In this document: positions 22,906 through 36,145 of the stretch, one piece after another
Numbering within the stretch: the first letter of the stretch is position 1
Layout of the letters: every line of letters begins with the position of its first letter
Source of the DNA: Imbricaverruca yamaguchii
Lineage: Eukaryota > Arthropoda > Thecostraca > Neoverrucidae
Reading direction: 5' to 3'
DNA: 64,000 nucleotides
NCBI GenBank assembly: GCA_034440575.1
Contig: JAOTOL010001624.1
Location: 992,501 to 1,056,500 of the forward strand
Position numbers and translations under genes: made by a program
The notes under the pieces: model-generated
Databases searched by the model: none
The model's input: the letters and a program-made list of their open reading frames with translations, nothing else
Told to the model about the DNA's origin: nothing

Positions 22906-23687
22906 AAGTGTGCACATGTTTTTAGATCCATTCTTGTCATCCTTTTCCCCACTTACGGACAGTTTTGCACGGCAACCGAAATCCGAGCAATGCCTTACAC
23001 GATTAGTTCTACGTCGGTATAAATGACTTCCGATGATCTCTCTTTAATCTTCATAGCTACCTGTCTTATTCCCCCCGAACATTTGACCTTGTTGTGTATG
23101 TCTCAAACACTACAGCAACATGGGCAACATGCACCATACAACTAACGCCCACTTTGATTTTACCATTTTGTATGGTACCTGGTTCATATGTCGATCAGAC
23201 GAAATACATAAAGTTTATATTACCACCTATGCAACATCGACACCCTGGGTGTCGTCTCCAAAATACTTCACCATCGAGTGTATTTACTAACGATTGAAGA
23301 TAGTCCCTCCTCTTGCCTCAATCAGCAGAAAACCCTGGATATGCCACTGACTTGAAGACACCTTGCAGACCCCCCAAAGGTGCTCATGCTGCCCAATCCT
23401 AACCAATCATTCATGATCAAACTGGAGGATCATACTGCCCGAGAATCCACACACGAGCTCCACGGGATGCTAAGACCCGACATGAGACCTTATCACAGCC
23501 ACAAACCTGACATGAGGTTGACGTCCTGCAGCGTCTTCCGTCGGCGTCGCCAACCTTTCATAGTTGAGGGGGAAACTTTGAAGTTTAAGAGGAAAAATAT
23601 GGGAAAATCATTAAAAAAAAACATATAGAAATCATGCCTTGATGTTTACTGAAACTGAAACGCTTTCGAATGTTTAGCATTTTACCG
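22906..23687. other. Spacer
   Basis: Nothing recognised; short chance frames only. Confidence 0.5.
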
Positions 23688-26080
23688 GATGACGGGGAGG
23701 GCAGGGCAGTGGAGAGGCGGGGTCACGGTGCTGAGTCGTATCAGTCCTGGATGACGGGGAGGGCAGGGCAGTGGAGAGGCGGGGTCACGGTGCTGAGTCG
23801 TATCAGTCCTGGATGACGGGGAGGGCAGGGCAGTGGAGAGGCGGGGTCACGGCGCTGAGTCGTATCAGTCCTGGATGACGGGGAGGGCAGGGCAGTGGAG
23901 AGGCGGGGTCACGGTGCTGAGTCGTACCAGTCCTGGATGACGGGGAGGGCAGGGCAGTGGAGAGGCGGGGTCACGGTGCCGAGTCGTATCAGTCCTGGAT
24001 GACGGGGAGGGCAGGGCAGTGGAGAGGCGGGGTCACGGCGCCGAGTCGTATCAGTCCTGGATGACGGGGGCAGGGCAGTGGGGGCACGGTGCTGAGTCGT
24101 ATCAGTCCTGGATGACGGGGAGGGCAGGGCAGTGGAGAGGCGGGGTCACGGTGCCGAGTCGTATCAGTCCTGGATGACGGGGAGGGCAGGGCAGTGGAGA
24201 GGCGGGGTCACGGGCTGAGTCGTATCAGTCCTGGATGACGGGGAGGGCAGGGCAGTGGAGAGGCGGGGTCACGGTGCCGAGTCGTATCAGTCCTGGCGGC
24301 GGCAGGCGTACCTGATGACGGGGAGGGCAGGGCAGTGGAGAGGCGGGGTCACGGCGCTGAGTCGTATCAGTCCTGGATGACGGGGAGGGCAGGGCAGTGG
24401 AGAGGCGGGGTCACGGTGCCGAGTCGTATCAGTCCTGGATGACGGGGAGGGCAGGGCAGTGGAGAGGCGGGGTCACGGTGCCGAGTCGTATCAGTCCTGG
24501 ATGACGGGGAGGGCAGGGCAGTGGAGAGGCGGGGTCACGGCGCTGAGTCGTATCAGTCCTGGATGACGGGGAGGGCAGGGCAGTGGAGAGGCGGGGTCAC
24601 GGCGCCGAGTCGTATCAGTCGGGTTGATGCGGGAGGGCAGGGCAGTGGAGAGGCGGGGTCACGGCGCTGAGTCGTATCAGTCCTGGATGACGGGGAGGGC
24701 AGGGCAGTGGAGAGGCGGGGTCACGGCGCTGAGTCGTATCAGTCCTGGCGGCAGGCATGGCGTTACCTGATGACGGGGAGGGCAGGGCAGTGGAGAGGCG
24801 GGGTCACGGCGCCGAGTCGTATCAGTCCTGGCGGCAGGCATGGCGTTTGGGAGGGCGGGCAGTGAGAGGCGGGGTCACGGCGCTGAGTCGTATCAGTCCT
24901 GGATGACGGGGAGGGCAGGGCAGTGAGAGGCGGGGTCACGGCGCCGAGTCGTATCAGTCCTGGCGGCGGCATGGCGTTACCTGATGACGGGGAGGGCAGG
25001 GCAGTGGAGAGGCGGGGTCACGGCGCCGAGTCGTATCAGTCCTGGGGCGCTGGCGTTACCTGATGACGGGGAGGGCAGGGCAGTGGAGAGGCGGGGTCAC
25101 GGCGCTGAGTCGTATCAGTCCTGGATGACGGGGAGGGCAGGGCAGTGGAGAGGCGGGGTCACGGCGCCGAGTCGTATCAGTCCTGGATGACGGGGAGGGC
25201 AGGGCAGTGGAGAGGCGGAGTGAGAGGCGGGTCACGGGCTGAGTCGTATCAGTCCTGGATGACGGGGAGGGCAGGGCAGTGGAGAGGCGGGGTCACGGCG
25301 CCGAGTCGTATCAGTCCTGGCGGTGGCGTTACCTGATGACGGGGAGGGCAGGCAGGGGCGCCACTCCTGGGGGGGGGGGGATGACGGGGAGGGCAGGGCA
25401 GTGGAGAGGCGGGGTCACGGCGCCGAGTCGTATCAGTCCTGGCGGAGGTGGCGTTACCTGATGACGGGGAGGGCAGGGCAGTGGAGAGGCGGGGTCACGG
25501 CGCCGAGTCGTATCAGTCCTGGCGGCAGGCATGGCGTTACCTGATGACGGGGGAGGGCAGGGCAGTGGGGGGAGAGGCGGGGTCACGGCGCCGAGTCGTA
25601 TCAGTCCTGGCGGCAGGCATGGCGTTACCTGATGACGGGGGAGGGCAGGGCAGTGGAGAGGCGGGGTCACGGCGCTGAGTCGTATCAGTCCTGGATGACG
25701 GGGAGGGCAGGGCAGTGCAGAGGCGGGGTCACGGTGCCGAGTCGTATCAGTCCTGGGGCAGGCATGGCGTTACCTGATGACGGGGAGGGCAGGGCAGTGG
25801 AGAGGCGGGGTCACGGCGCCGAGTCGTATCAGTCCTGGCGGCAGGCATGGCGTTACCTGATGACGGGGAGGGCAGGGCAGTGGAGAGGCGGGGTCACGGT
25901 GCCGAGTCGTATCAGTCCTGGCGGCAGGCATGGCGTTACCTGATGACGGGGAGGGCAGGGCAGTGGAGAGGCGGGGTCACGGCGCTGAGTCGTATCAGTC
26001 CTGGATGACGGGGAGGGCAGGGCAGTGCAGAGGCGGGGTCACGGTGCCGAGTCGTATCAGTCCTGGCGGCAGGCATGGCG
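23688..26080 (+). repeat. 62-bp minisatellite, about 36 units, with a higher-order variant
   Basis: The unit runs GATGACGGGGAGGGCAGGGC, AGTGGAGAGGCGGGGTCACG, then GTGCTGAGTCGTATCAGTCC. In the first ~600 bp units are plain. From about 24295 on, many units carry an extra ~20-bp spacer of the form GCGGCAGGCATGGCGTTACC between CCTG and the next TGACGG. Some units are shortened (24060-24100, 24840-24870, 25340-25380). Confidence 0.95.
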
Positions 26081-26601
26081 TTCTCGTGGGCAGACAAAAA
26101 CCCATTTGGTGATCTAACATGCTGTAAACCCAGTGAGGTCTCGTGGTGGTGTTTTCGAACGCGTCCTCCCGGGGGCACATGCAGTGTTTTCTCATCTTGC
26201 CAAGAAGCGTCATTTTAAACACTGACCTACAGTGCGCAGATAATTAAGACAGGAGAAGGGGAATTATCGGTGTCTTAGGGGGCCCAACCCTACACTCACT
26301 TAAATCGGCGTCGTGATAAATAGGCTCAAGTCTCGAATTTCACGAGCAAAAAAATGTAAGACAACCGTGGCGTCGGCTGAAAAGATGTGAAGTGGCTGAA
26401 TAACGCAAAGCAATCGCACATACCAATCACTTGTATGCGGTACAACTTCTATCCTACAAGCCACACACAAATAACTTCAAACCCGAGCCATTACATCAGC
26501 ATGCCAAAGACAAACTTGTCACTCACCTGCCACGTGCTACACGTTGGACCACGCTTCTGTAAATCCGCTCAATGGAATAAGCAAGCTGTTGCTTCCTCCC
26601 A

Positions 26602-26605
<4 letters not shown>
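26081..26605. other. Spacer
   Basis: No gene seen. The open frame 26387-26836 runs through the TA and GT microsatellites and is not credible. Confidence 0.5.
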
Positions 26606-26661
<56 letters not shown>

Positions 26662-26696
26662 ACATATAAACACACTCACACATACAAACATATATA

Positions 26697-26737
<41 letters not shown>
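26606..26737 (+). repeat. (TA)n then (GT)n microsatellites
   Basis: (TA)n at 26606-26650 and (GT)n at 26700-26737, with ACATAC-rich sequence between. Confidence 0.95.
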
Positions 26738-27111
26738 TGCACATTTCGCGATGCCTCGTTCCCGGGGAAAAGAGGGCTGTTAGCCCCATTGCATATTCGA
26801 CGTTCTACCGTGTTTCGATCTGTGTATCTGCCTTGAATCCGTCTATATCGCTATCTCTTTCTATGTCAATATAATTCTCTGTTTCTCCTAGCCTCTATTT
26901 CTCACCTTATCTCTTTGTTCTGAGTGCCTTTAGCTCTCTTTAGGCAGCGATGCAGGGCTTAGAATAAGAGGGAGGAGCACACCTAGTGCCTTTTTGCTGC
27001 ATCAAAGCTACTTAGCATGACAAAGTGGAAACCAGTCCTAATTCACAGGAGAGCATCCCATGCACTGGATGTTTATTTTAGCTATCCCCTATCTCTTAAT
27101 TTTAGCTATCC
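26738..27111. other. Spacer
   Basis: Nothing recognised. Confidence 0.5.
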
Positions 27112-27134
27112 CCCTCTCTCTCTCTCTCTTCTTT

Positions 27135-27200
<66 letters not shown>
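27112..27200 (+). repeat. (CT)n then (TA)n microsatellite
   Basis: TCTC repeats at 27114-27130 followed by (AT)n from about 27139 to 27198. Confidence 0.95.
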
Positions 27201-27201
<1 letters not shown>

Positions 27202-27765
27202 GAGACAGGACTATCCTAGCATATCTATTCTATCCTATCCCATAATAGACTAGGATATCCGTGGGGACCTCCAATCCGTATTATACTCTACTCAAGGGCC
27301 GATTACAGGTTAAATGGCAATTAAACAATTTGACTGCACAGTCTGATTAAATCTGTCTGCACCATGAAAACACACCACTTCTCATGCATGTCACAGCACA
27401 GCAGCATGCAAACACACCGAGCAATGGACAATATTGATACAAACAATGGCTACCCAGTAGAAGAATGCATATCAGTTTAGCCGGCCTCACTTCGGAAGTA
27501 ACGCCGACAACACTTCTCACCTGAACCCCTCCCATCTGCCCTCGGCATCGAGGCTCATCCGGCCGACACTTGGATTTCGGTGTGGTCGAGTTGTGCTGGC
27601 GCATTGCCATGTGGTCGGCAGATGCCTGTGGTCGCGGGAGCTGAGTCAAGCGCTGGCGGCGTCAACAGGCCATACGGTCAGCTGGCGCAGCAAAGCCGAC
27701 TCTGACTCACCCGACCACCCCGTGCACTCAGAAAACGACACCCCGCCGCGTGCCGGACAACGGCG
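27201..27765. other. Spacer
   Basis: Nothing recognised. The plus-strand frame from 27593 continues into the 21-bp array. Confidence 0.5.
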
Positions 27766-28345
27766 CGACGGAGACGAGCAGGGGCGTGACGGAGACGAGC
27801 AGGGGCGCGACGGAGACGAGCAGGGGCGTGACGGAGACGAGCAGGGGCGCGACGGAGACGAGCAGGGGCGTGACGGAGACGAGCAGGGGCGCGACGGAGA
27901 CGAACAGGGGCGCGACGGAGACGAGCAGAGGCGCGACGGAGACGAGCAGGGGCGCGACGGAGACGAACAGGGGCGCGACGGAGACGAGCAGAGGCGCGAC
28001 GGAGACGAGCAGGGGCGTGACGGAGACGAGCAGAGGCGCGACGGAGGCGGGCAGAGGCGTGACGGAGACGAGCAGAGGCGTGACGGAGACGAGCAGGGGC
28101 GCGACGGAGACGAGCAGAGGCGTGACGGAGACGAGCAGGGGCGCGACGGAGACGAGCAGAGGCGTGACGGAGACGAGCAGAGGCACGACGGAGACGAGCA
28201 GAGGCGTGACGGAGACGAGCAGGGGCGCGACGGAGACGAGCAGAGGCGTGACGGAGACGAGCAGGGGCGCGACGGAGACGAACAGGGGCGCGACGGAGAC
28301 GAGCAGAGGCGCGACGGAGACGAGCAGAGGCGCGTCAGCGACCGA
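27766..28345 (+). repeat. 21-bp minisatellite, about 27 units
   Basis: The unit is ACGGAGACGAGCAGGGGCGYG (written here with Y), i.e. GACGAGCAGGGGCG plus GACGGA. Two plus and two minus frames stay open for over 200 codons. The plus frame 27750-28919 encodes TETSRGA-type Ser/Thr-rich heptads and continues past the array into another Ser/Thr-rich repeat. Confidence 0.95.
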
Positions 28346-28999
28346 CAGTGGTGCGTCGGAGACGCACACCGGCGCATCGGTGACGATAAGCGGCGAGTCA
28401 AAGCATCACGGGCAGGGACGATTTGTCGATAACGAGCACTCACGCAGCACAACAAACGGCGTTACATCAGGGCTAGCAGGCGCAGCAGGAACAACTACCG
28501 TCTCACCAGGGGCCAGCAGATACAGCACAACAACCAGCACCACACTAGGAGACAGCAGGCACAGCACAACAACCAACACCACACCAGGAGACAGCAAGCG
28601 CTGCCTTCGCACGGATCAAACGGGAGCGTGCAGGTGCCCACCACACGGACCTTTGTCGGCACGGGCCCCGGCGCTGATGACAAAAGGAGCAGCTCACGTG
28701 CGCCAACATGTCACCAGGAGCGTCTGCAGCCACCTGCTGGGCACACTCATTGCCACGCCCGGGCAGGGGAGGGGCAGCGTATCACCTGCTGCGGATACAA
28801 GTGATAATTTATGTCCCCGGCCCGCAAACGGATTACCGTATGCAGGCGGGGGATTATGTGCATGCGTTCCGGGCGCTGCAGCTGGCGTCTCACGGAGATC
28901 GGATGTACCGCGCCAGTAGTACCGCCCAATAGGGAGCGGATGCACCGCGCCGGCAGTACCGCCCAATAGGGAGCGGACGTAACGTACCGGCAGTACCCT
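28346..28999. other. Region after the 21-bp array with a 39-bp duplication
   Basis: A 39-bp unit (CAGCACAACAACCAGCACCA core) is present about twice at 28515-28595. Near 28905-28985 a ~45-bp unit with GTACCGCCCAATAGGGAGCG is present twice. The Ser/Thr-rich frame from 27750 ends at 28919. Confidence 0.6.
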
Positions 29000-29290
29000 C
29001 CCCCGACCAGTGATGTCATGTACCGGACCGGCACGATCCCCGGCCAGTGATGGCATGTACCGGACCGGCACGATCCCCGGCCAGTGATGGCATGTACCGG
29101 ACCGGCACGATCCCCGGCCAGTGATGGCATGTACCGGACCGGCACGATCCCCGGCCAGTGATGGCATGTACCGGACCGGCACGATCCCCGGCCAGTGATG
29201 GCATGTACCGGACCGGCACGATCCCCGGCCAGTGATGGCATGTGCCGGACCGGCACGATCCCCGGCCAGTGATGGCATGTATCGGACCAG
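29000..29290 (+). repeat. 37-bp minisatellite, 7-8 units
   Basis: The unit runs CGGCCAGTGATGGCATGTAC, CGGACCGGCACGATCCC; exact spacing of 37 bp from 29041. One unit has GTGCCGG instead of GTACCGG near 29240. Confidence 0.95.
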
Positions 29291-29724
29291 AGCCATCACC
29301 CAGCAGGCATCCGTAGCGACTCGGTAATCTAAGCCAGGCTGTTTCCGAAATGGCTGGCTGCATTATGAATGGTAATGCACTGCACAGACGGATCCTTGAG
29401 CAATGGCTGGGTTAGGCGCGTAAAATAAATAAATGGGTGCCCCCTCCCCTCCCCCATGCAACACACACAGCTCTTCCACCCTCCCCACCCTCCTCAACAC
29501 GTCCCCGTCACTGCACACACTATAAGTTCAGGTAATACGGGACACTGACTGTGACATATTTTGGAGGACTCACTACTGGCAGCGGTGCGCGTTGTACCCC
29601 TGGCGTTGAGACGCTGACGCCCGCCTACGGCCGCCAGCCTGCGCCTCACTCAACCCGCCGGTACCTCCGAATGAAAACGCACACCTGATGCACTCAATGT
29701 CAGGCTCCAGCTCCTAACTTCAGA
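29291..29724. other. Spacer
   Basis: Nothing recognised. Confidence 0.5.
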
Positions 29725-30005
29725 AGTACTCTGATGTACTCTGATGCACACCAATGTACTCTGATGCACACCAATGTACTCTGATGCACACCAATGTACT
29801 CTGATGCACACCAATGTACTCTGATGCACACCAATGTACTCTGATGCACACCAATGTACTCTGATGCACACCAATGTACTCTGATGCACACCAATGTACT
29901 CTGATGCACACCAATGTACTCTGATGCACACCAATGTACTCTGATGCACACCAATGTACTCTGATGCACACCAGTGTACTCTGATGTACTCTGATGCACC
30001 CTGGT
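29725..30005 (+). repeat. 20-bp minisatellite, about 13 units
   Basis: The unit CTGATGCACACCAATGTACT is almost perfectly repeated from 29751 to 29960, with edge variants CTGATGTACT. All minus frames are stop-free. Confidence 0.97.
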
Positions 30006-33000
30006 GCAATCAACGTGAGGCTTCATCTCCTAAGTTCCGATGTACTGATGCCACAATAACTTCATTAACCAGCAATCAAAGGGATTGTCTCTAGTCAAAT
30101 CAGCTTCCAAAACCACTGTCAAGGGCTATGAAGCACTGGAAAAGAAACTTCTGGAATAGGAAGCGCGTTTAGATCCCCCAAGGACAACATTTCTTGCATT
30201 GTCATGTATTCATGACAGTATTTCATCTCATATTATTACCGTTAGTGTGTCACGAATCAGAGTACTCGGATTGATAGCTATTTATTCTACCGTCGATTAT
30301 CAGCGTAATGCTATAAATTCATCACATTTGGTTTCTCCGTAATCTATTTCTTTGTAATTCATAGAGTAACAATAGCAATAGGCCATTTTCAACACACACA
30401 CAATCTCGGTAAAGGCTGGTGGATTTCCAGTGCCCATTTTTTGTTGCCCGAAGTGCGATCTTGGAAAGTATTACACGATTTCGAGGAAATACACACGGTT
30501 CGATTTCTTGAAAGTATGTCATGGCCGCTGGCCATCAGTAGAAGCAATGATTTAATGCGCACTCAGATAATTTATCCTCAAATATGGCTTCAGTGCGTTA
30601 ATGAGATGAAACATTTTGCCCATGGACGATCTGAGGATAAACTAAAAGTATACAACGATCGGCATGAACATTTCATCAACAAATAATTCGCACCGTAGGC
30701 GTTTATTCTGAAAATTATTGGAGGTGAGAAAAAATACATGAAAGATGTGGGCGGGCTGAAATGGATTGGGGGCGCACTGCATATGGTCCTATGTCAAAAC
30801 TTGAATTTAATGGGGAGGGGCGAAACCAACATTGAGGGGCACTTGCACCATCAAAAGCACTCGAAAGCATATATAACAACAACCCTGATTAGTACCCAAT
30901 TTGGGATCCTTTGAGTTATTTTCATCATCAGAAAATGGGTCAAAGTGTTAAGATGTTGGGGTTAGAAATTTGCCAGATAGACCATCCATGAACGCAATAT
31001 GCGAAATTACGTAAAATTTTCACTAAACAACGGCGTCCACTTAGTAGCCGCTCAGACACGTGAAGAACAAACATCAACGTCATGAATTTATCCTAAAAAT
31101 ATATGCAGCACTGCTACTTGAGAAACATGTGGTGCTCGAAGAAATCTCATAAATCTCAAAAGTAAATATACCAGAATTTGGCACGTTGCAATTTTATCAA
31201 ATAACAAATACCAAATAGAAATACAAATAAACTATGCATGAAAGTGCGGGTGACCAAACTGTGTGCATGACATCACACGAGGCAGAAAGACGCAAACCCG
31301 ACCTGTTCTAAATCTCCTTCTAACAAGTGCATTTGCCGTTGGCCGTTTAATTTCCACCACCAAGGCCACGGATAATAGTAAATTAATCGGAAACTCTCGG
31401 GCGGCACTTTGATGTTTGCGACCACAAACCTAGTGACATCTATCGGACGATCGGAGAACTAATACTGGCTAGGAAATGTGAAGGACACTCCATCGAAAAA
31501 GCTTTCGACACCAGCCGGGGACGCATTCTCCAGTAGTTACCATCCCTTGGGCAGCGGTGCAGAACCATGAAGCTCGTGACCAATTAACCTGTGCCGACCA
31601 AGGTAGAGAAGCGGATTGTCAGGAGAGTCGACAGAAAACAAGTGAGAGCACCTGTCCCTTCCTCCTCCAACCGTATATGCCTGGGACTCGTCTGAGGCAG
31701 GCCAATTCCATTCTGGTGCCCCCCAGACGGCTGCTGATTGGCCAAAGACCGATTGGCTGATTGGCCATGGCAGTCAAATTATCCCCCGGAGGTATCTTCT
31801 TTGACGCACGATGGAGCCCTGAGTAGGCATAGGAGCACATGATGGACATTGATTGGGCCGAGGGGTCCCGGAACAGCCATTGGAGACCTCTGAGGCACTG
31901 TCAGGGGCCCCTGCATGACCCCCTTGCAGCTGCCACGCCTCCCATGTTAACCCTCACAAGGCCGGGTGCGTGGGTAGATACCTACCTCCATTACGTTTCG
32001 TGCCATGACGAAAAAAAACGGTTCGCACTAGAGCTCTGAAATTTACAGTACCTGATGCTGCATTAACTTTTCACTCGCAAATATCGCCAGCTCTCGCTTT
32101 CCGTCATTTCATGGGCCCTCTTTGACGATCTAGGGCCTTTTCCGACAAGCCGGAGGGCTCTTTTCAAACGATTGGACCCTGTCCATGAGGTCCGTTCTCG
32201 GCTTACGCTCTGCCGACAGCCAGGCCCGGCCGAATTTTAAGCTCAATCTACGAAAGGTTTGAAATATTGCAAACTTTGCACCCTCCAACCGAGCATTCGT
32301 AACAAAAGCATTATTTTTTACTTGCGATACGTCAAGAATAGATACGATCCTGTCCTGTCATCCTATCAATTAAACAAATAACGGGCATCGAGGTCACCGA
32401 AGGTCACATGACCTGAGGTCATGAGATAACTTTTTAGTCATTTATCACATGTAAAAATATTGTCGAAATTGGACTCTTTTGACCTTTGCGAATTAAAAAG
32501 TGTCCAAATATTTATATTTTGAAAGATATTTAACATAGTTATGGTCACCGAACATAACCAGGCAGTGACCTTCCGGAAATGCCTCAGGCCATAGCTGGTG
32601 AACCGTTGACCTGATCGAAGTATACTTTGCACAGGTGGATTCAGGGCATAGGATAATCCCATACAACAATTTTTTTCCCAGATCTGAGAGATGAGGGTAC
32701 GGGGCCCTTGTCGATCTGTCGTGGAATGGTAACCTATTCGAACCTATTCCAAGTAAGGGATGGTACGCAAAATTATGAGGAGGAATTTGCAACAGGAAAT
32801 TGTAGTTTTCCTACCTACATGACACACAAGCATATTACATATCATATATATCATATGATAGCATGTGCTATGATATGATGACCCATAATGCATACAATAT
32901 TGCAAAATATGCAAATAAATGCATCATGAGCACGTGCCTTAAACAGGTGATAGAAGGTTGTATGTTACATGGCAAAAATGCAAACATATCATTACTTACA

Positions 33001-35754
33001 AATAAAATGAACATAGACGGAAAGAAACATGTATTATATGCAAATATAATTGCATTTAACATTTGTACCCCATAGTTACTTTTTCTTACTAAATCATTAA
33101 GACAAACCTGCATTGCTTCTGAACACATGGCGCATATCCCTAAACCTTGGCAACCTCTAAACATATTGAGCCATGTACCTTATGTATATATTGCAATATT
33201 TGGTGTCGGACAATTCCTCCTTCAGACTGCTCTTCAGCCTCAAATCGCACGTCCTCCAGCCAAAACCCTTAGTTTCAGAGCTGCATATGAAGATGAAAAT
33301 TGCTACATTTACGGCGCCCCCTTTCACCAATGCTTCAAGCCAAACAAATGCCCAAAACAGACAAAATATCACTGATTCAGATTTTCTCGTAATTTAGAGT
33401 AAATAACTGGGAAATGCAATTACATGCTTCGCCTGATCCAAATGCATAAGTTATTTCCAAAAACACACACAACGCGCGTTAAACGTAATACACCAAGCCA
33501 TGCGTTTACATGTCCCCTGAAACAAAGAAATGGAGGCGTATATATTTGTAATTAATTCCTTACCGCCACAGGGCTCCATGCAGTAGGACCACGGTTCCCT
33601 AGCTCCTCCAAAAAGCGGAAATTGGCTGAAACTCAACGACGCGCGTTACTCTCCAACGTGGGAATGAGCCGCTGGAAACAAACAATATCCCAGCCAGGAT
33701 TAGCTTCGGTCTCCCACCGCTAGTTGGCAATAGCCCTTCCTGGGTCGCCGATTCCGCGGAGTGGACCATCCGTCTACTATTATCCGTGGTAAGGCAAAGA
33801 CATCCGGCGATTCTTCGGACATTACGGACTTGACGTCACATACGCTCCCACATATCCTGGACGAGATGCGGCTCAGCACAATTTGCGGTGCACACCAACA
33901 AATGTAGCGTGCATCAGGCCGCCGACCACCACCTACCGCCACCATTTAGACCACATGGTGATTTGTATTAAACCCACTCGCTACTCGATGGCCAATTCAT
34001 AGCTGACATCCGGCTTCGTTCATTCGTGAGGTCTTCCGTTCCATTGCCGCCGCATTTAGCTTTGGCGGTCCGGCTTGAAGTGGGGTATGACGACGCTATT
34101 GATCTCGGCTGTCAATAGCTGTAGGGGTGGGCTGCTCAGGCTCGCTGCATAATTTACCTCGGCGGAGGCGAGAGGCGACGACATTGCTGCAGCGGCCAGC
34201 GGTGTCGACTTGCCAGCAACGGCATGGGGTAACCACCTTATGAGCAGCCCATTCACGGAGGGGGGCACAAGAGGTGCCAAATGAAAATTCTGGTCATGAG
34301 TTCGGATGCATATATTTACATATAACGAACAAATACAGAACAGTTATCGACTTAAGCACAACTCGTCGCCTAGAGTGACAAGAATAACTCGGTTTTCACC
34401 GACCCCCCCCCAGATCATGAAATATACCTTGAGCATGGGCACAAAGGGTGCACGCCCTCGATAATTGGGTGATGGTGGATCCGATTGTGAATCGAAGCCT
34501 TCCTGAGGCTTCAATCTGAGGATGGAGCAGGAGGGCGCACTGGCAGATGTAGAAGACTTGCAGCTCTAGAAGCAGCAGTGATAAAAGAAACACACCTTAT
34601 CTGGGATTGGCGCGAGTGTTGAGGTCATCAGAGGTCTGGGAGTGTGTACTGTTCTGCTGTCCTGCCAGTGATCTGATGCAATACTGCGCTGACCTGTGAC
34701 TGCAGATGCAAGTGCCTTCGAAGCCTCGCTCACTGATTATCACGGACGACAACGCCAAATGTATGAACTGACAACAATGTATCCGGCAACTGTCACTTCG
34801 TCTGTTTGCAACATAGAGAAAGACTGGGCGCTATATAGCTTGGTCGAGAGGAAAATCGAACCTGAGCACACCCACAGTTACAGATACCACATTACTACAG
34901 GTAGCTATTCCACCAAACTGCCCAACTGAACCTTTTGTTGTAGAGCGGCTGATGCAAAATACCTAAATCTTGAGAAAAACATTAGAAAATACGCCATCGA
35001 CGACCTTCCTTGCCAGCAATTTGTAAGCTCCGATCGGTGTGAAAACTGCAGAGGTCTGGTTTCATCACCTCCAAGAATTTACGAATTTTGTTCCTGTCTG
35101 AAATTATAGTGGTTTCCTTCACTAAGCGAAGGATTACTCCGTACTTGGAATTTGGAAGCACAAAGATGCTGTCCTAGTAGAGTCTTACTCAAGATGTGGT
35201 TTAGTTGTTGCCCGCGGGAAATGTGTATTGTTTGATGGGGGTGTATTTAGAGAAAGAAGAGGGAGTGTACTGGGACCAGTAATTGCTGTGAAGTAACACG
35301 ATTCAGCGTTGAACGTCTAAACGAATGGATGAATCTAAAATGCACTTTGCAATTGAACAGCTCTCTCGTTCATGTAAACTTCAGAACAGAAACAGTAATA
35401 ATCAAGCACGAATGGTCGTATACACCCGGCTGGACGTCATACAGCGCAGGCGGCTACAGTGAAATTGCTCTACGGCGCTATGGAATGCTGTATGGAATAT
35501 ATGTAGCGCGGAATGTGTCGCCAGTGGTGCAGGACAGTCATCATTTTGGCATTCATTGTATTTTTACCTAACATTAGTATGTCGGCTTGAGCATCTTTCA
35601 GCAATTGGAAAAAGGTATACAAATACATGACGGTATGGTTGTAGACTGGGTCGTCTGCTACCGACTGGCAGACATTAGACATTGATGCGACTATGCGAAC
35701 TGATCCACATACACGTTCAGTGTCCACCACCGTGGCACTCGTGGTGTGTACAGG
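30006..35754. other. Long low-information stretch (5.7 kb)
   Basis: No gene, RNA or ordered repeat I can support; all open frames are under 110 codons and unrecognised. Notable local features: seven AGGTCA/TGACCT hexamers at 32390-32620, and a near-perfect palindrome at 32850-32879 (14-bp arms, 2-bp centre). The AT-rich 32250-32800 segment resembles the interior of the TGACCT-rich transposons elsewhere in the window, but I could not find matching terminal repeats. Confidence 0.5.
32850..32879. repeat. 30-bp near-perfect palindrome
   Basis: Arms ATCATATGATAGCA and TGCTATGATATGAT around TG, one mismatch in 14 pairs. Confidence 0.8.
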
Positions 35755-36045
35755 ACCCCACAGCTCCCGGGAGCGGCACTTGCCTCTCTCAGAGTCCGCC
35801 TGGCGGCTGTGCAGGACCCCGCAGCTCCCGGAGTGGCACCTGCCTCTCTCAGAGTCCGCCTGGCGGCTGTGCAGGACCCCGCAGCTCCCGGGAGCGGCAC
35901 TTGCCTCTCTCAGAGTCCGCCTGGCGGCTGTGCAGGACCCCGCAGCTCCCGGGAGCGGCAGCCTCTCTCAGAGTCCGCCTGGCGGCTGTGCAGGACCCCG
36001 CAGCTCCCGGGAGCGGCACCTGCCTCTCTCAGAGTCCGCCTGGCG
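35755..36045 (+). repeat. 61-bp minisatellite, about 4.7 units
   Basis: The unit runs CAGCTCCCGGGAGCGGCACT, TGCCTCTCTCAGAGTCCGCC, TGGCGGCTGTGCAGGACCCC, G. The fourth unit lacks about 6 bp after GAGCGGCA. Confidence 0.95.
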
Positions 36046-36145
36046 GTGGCTTGCCGTCCGTCACACACCTAGATGCTTGAACTGAGCGGTCCAACTGTGT
36101 CACAGCTCAATTTGCAATTGCGTGTCTTAACAATGAAGGGTTGGT

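Noticed and set aside
31960..32800. MITE with terminal inverted repeats around the AGGTCA cluster
   Set aside because: I could not find matching inverted ends; only short chance matches such as CTACCTAC.
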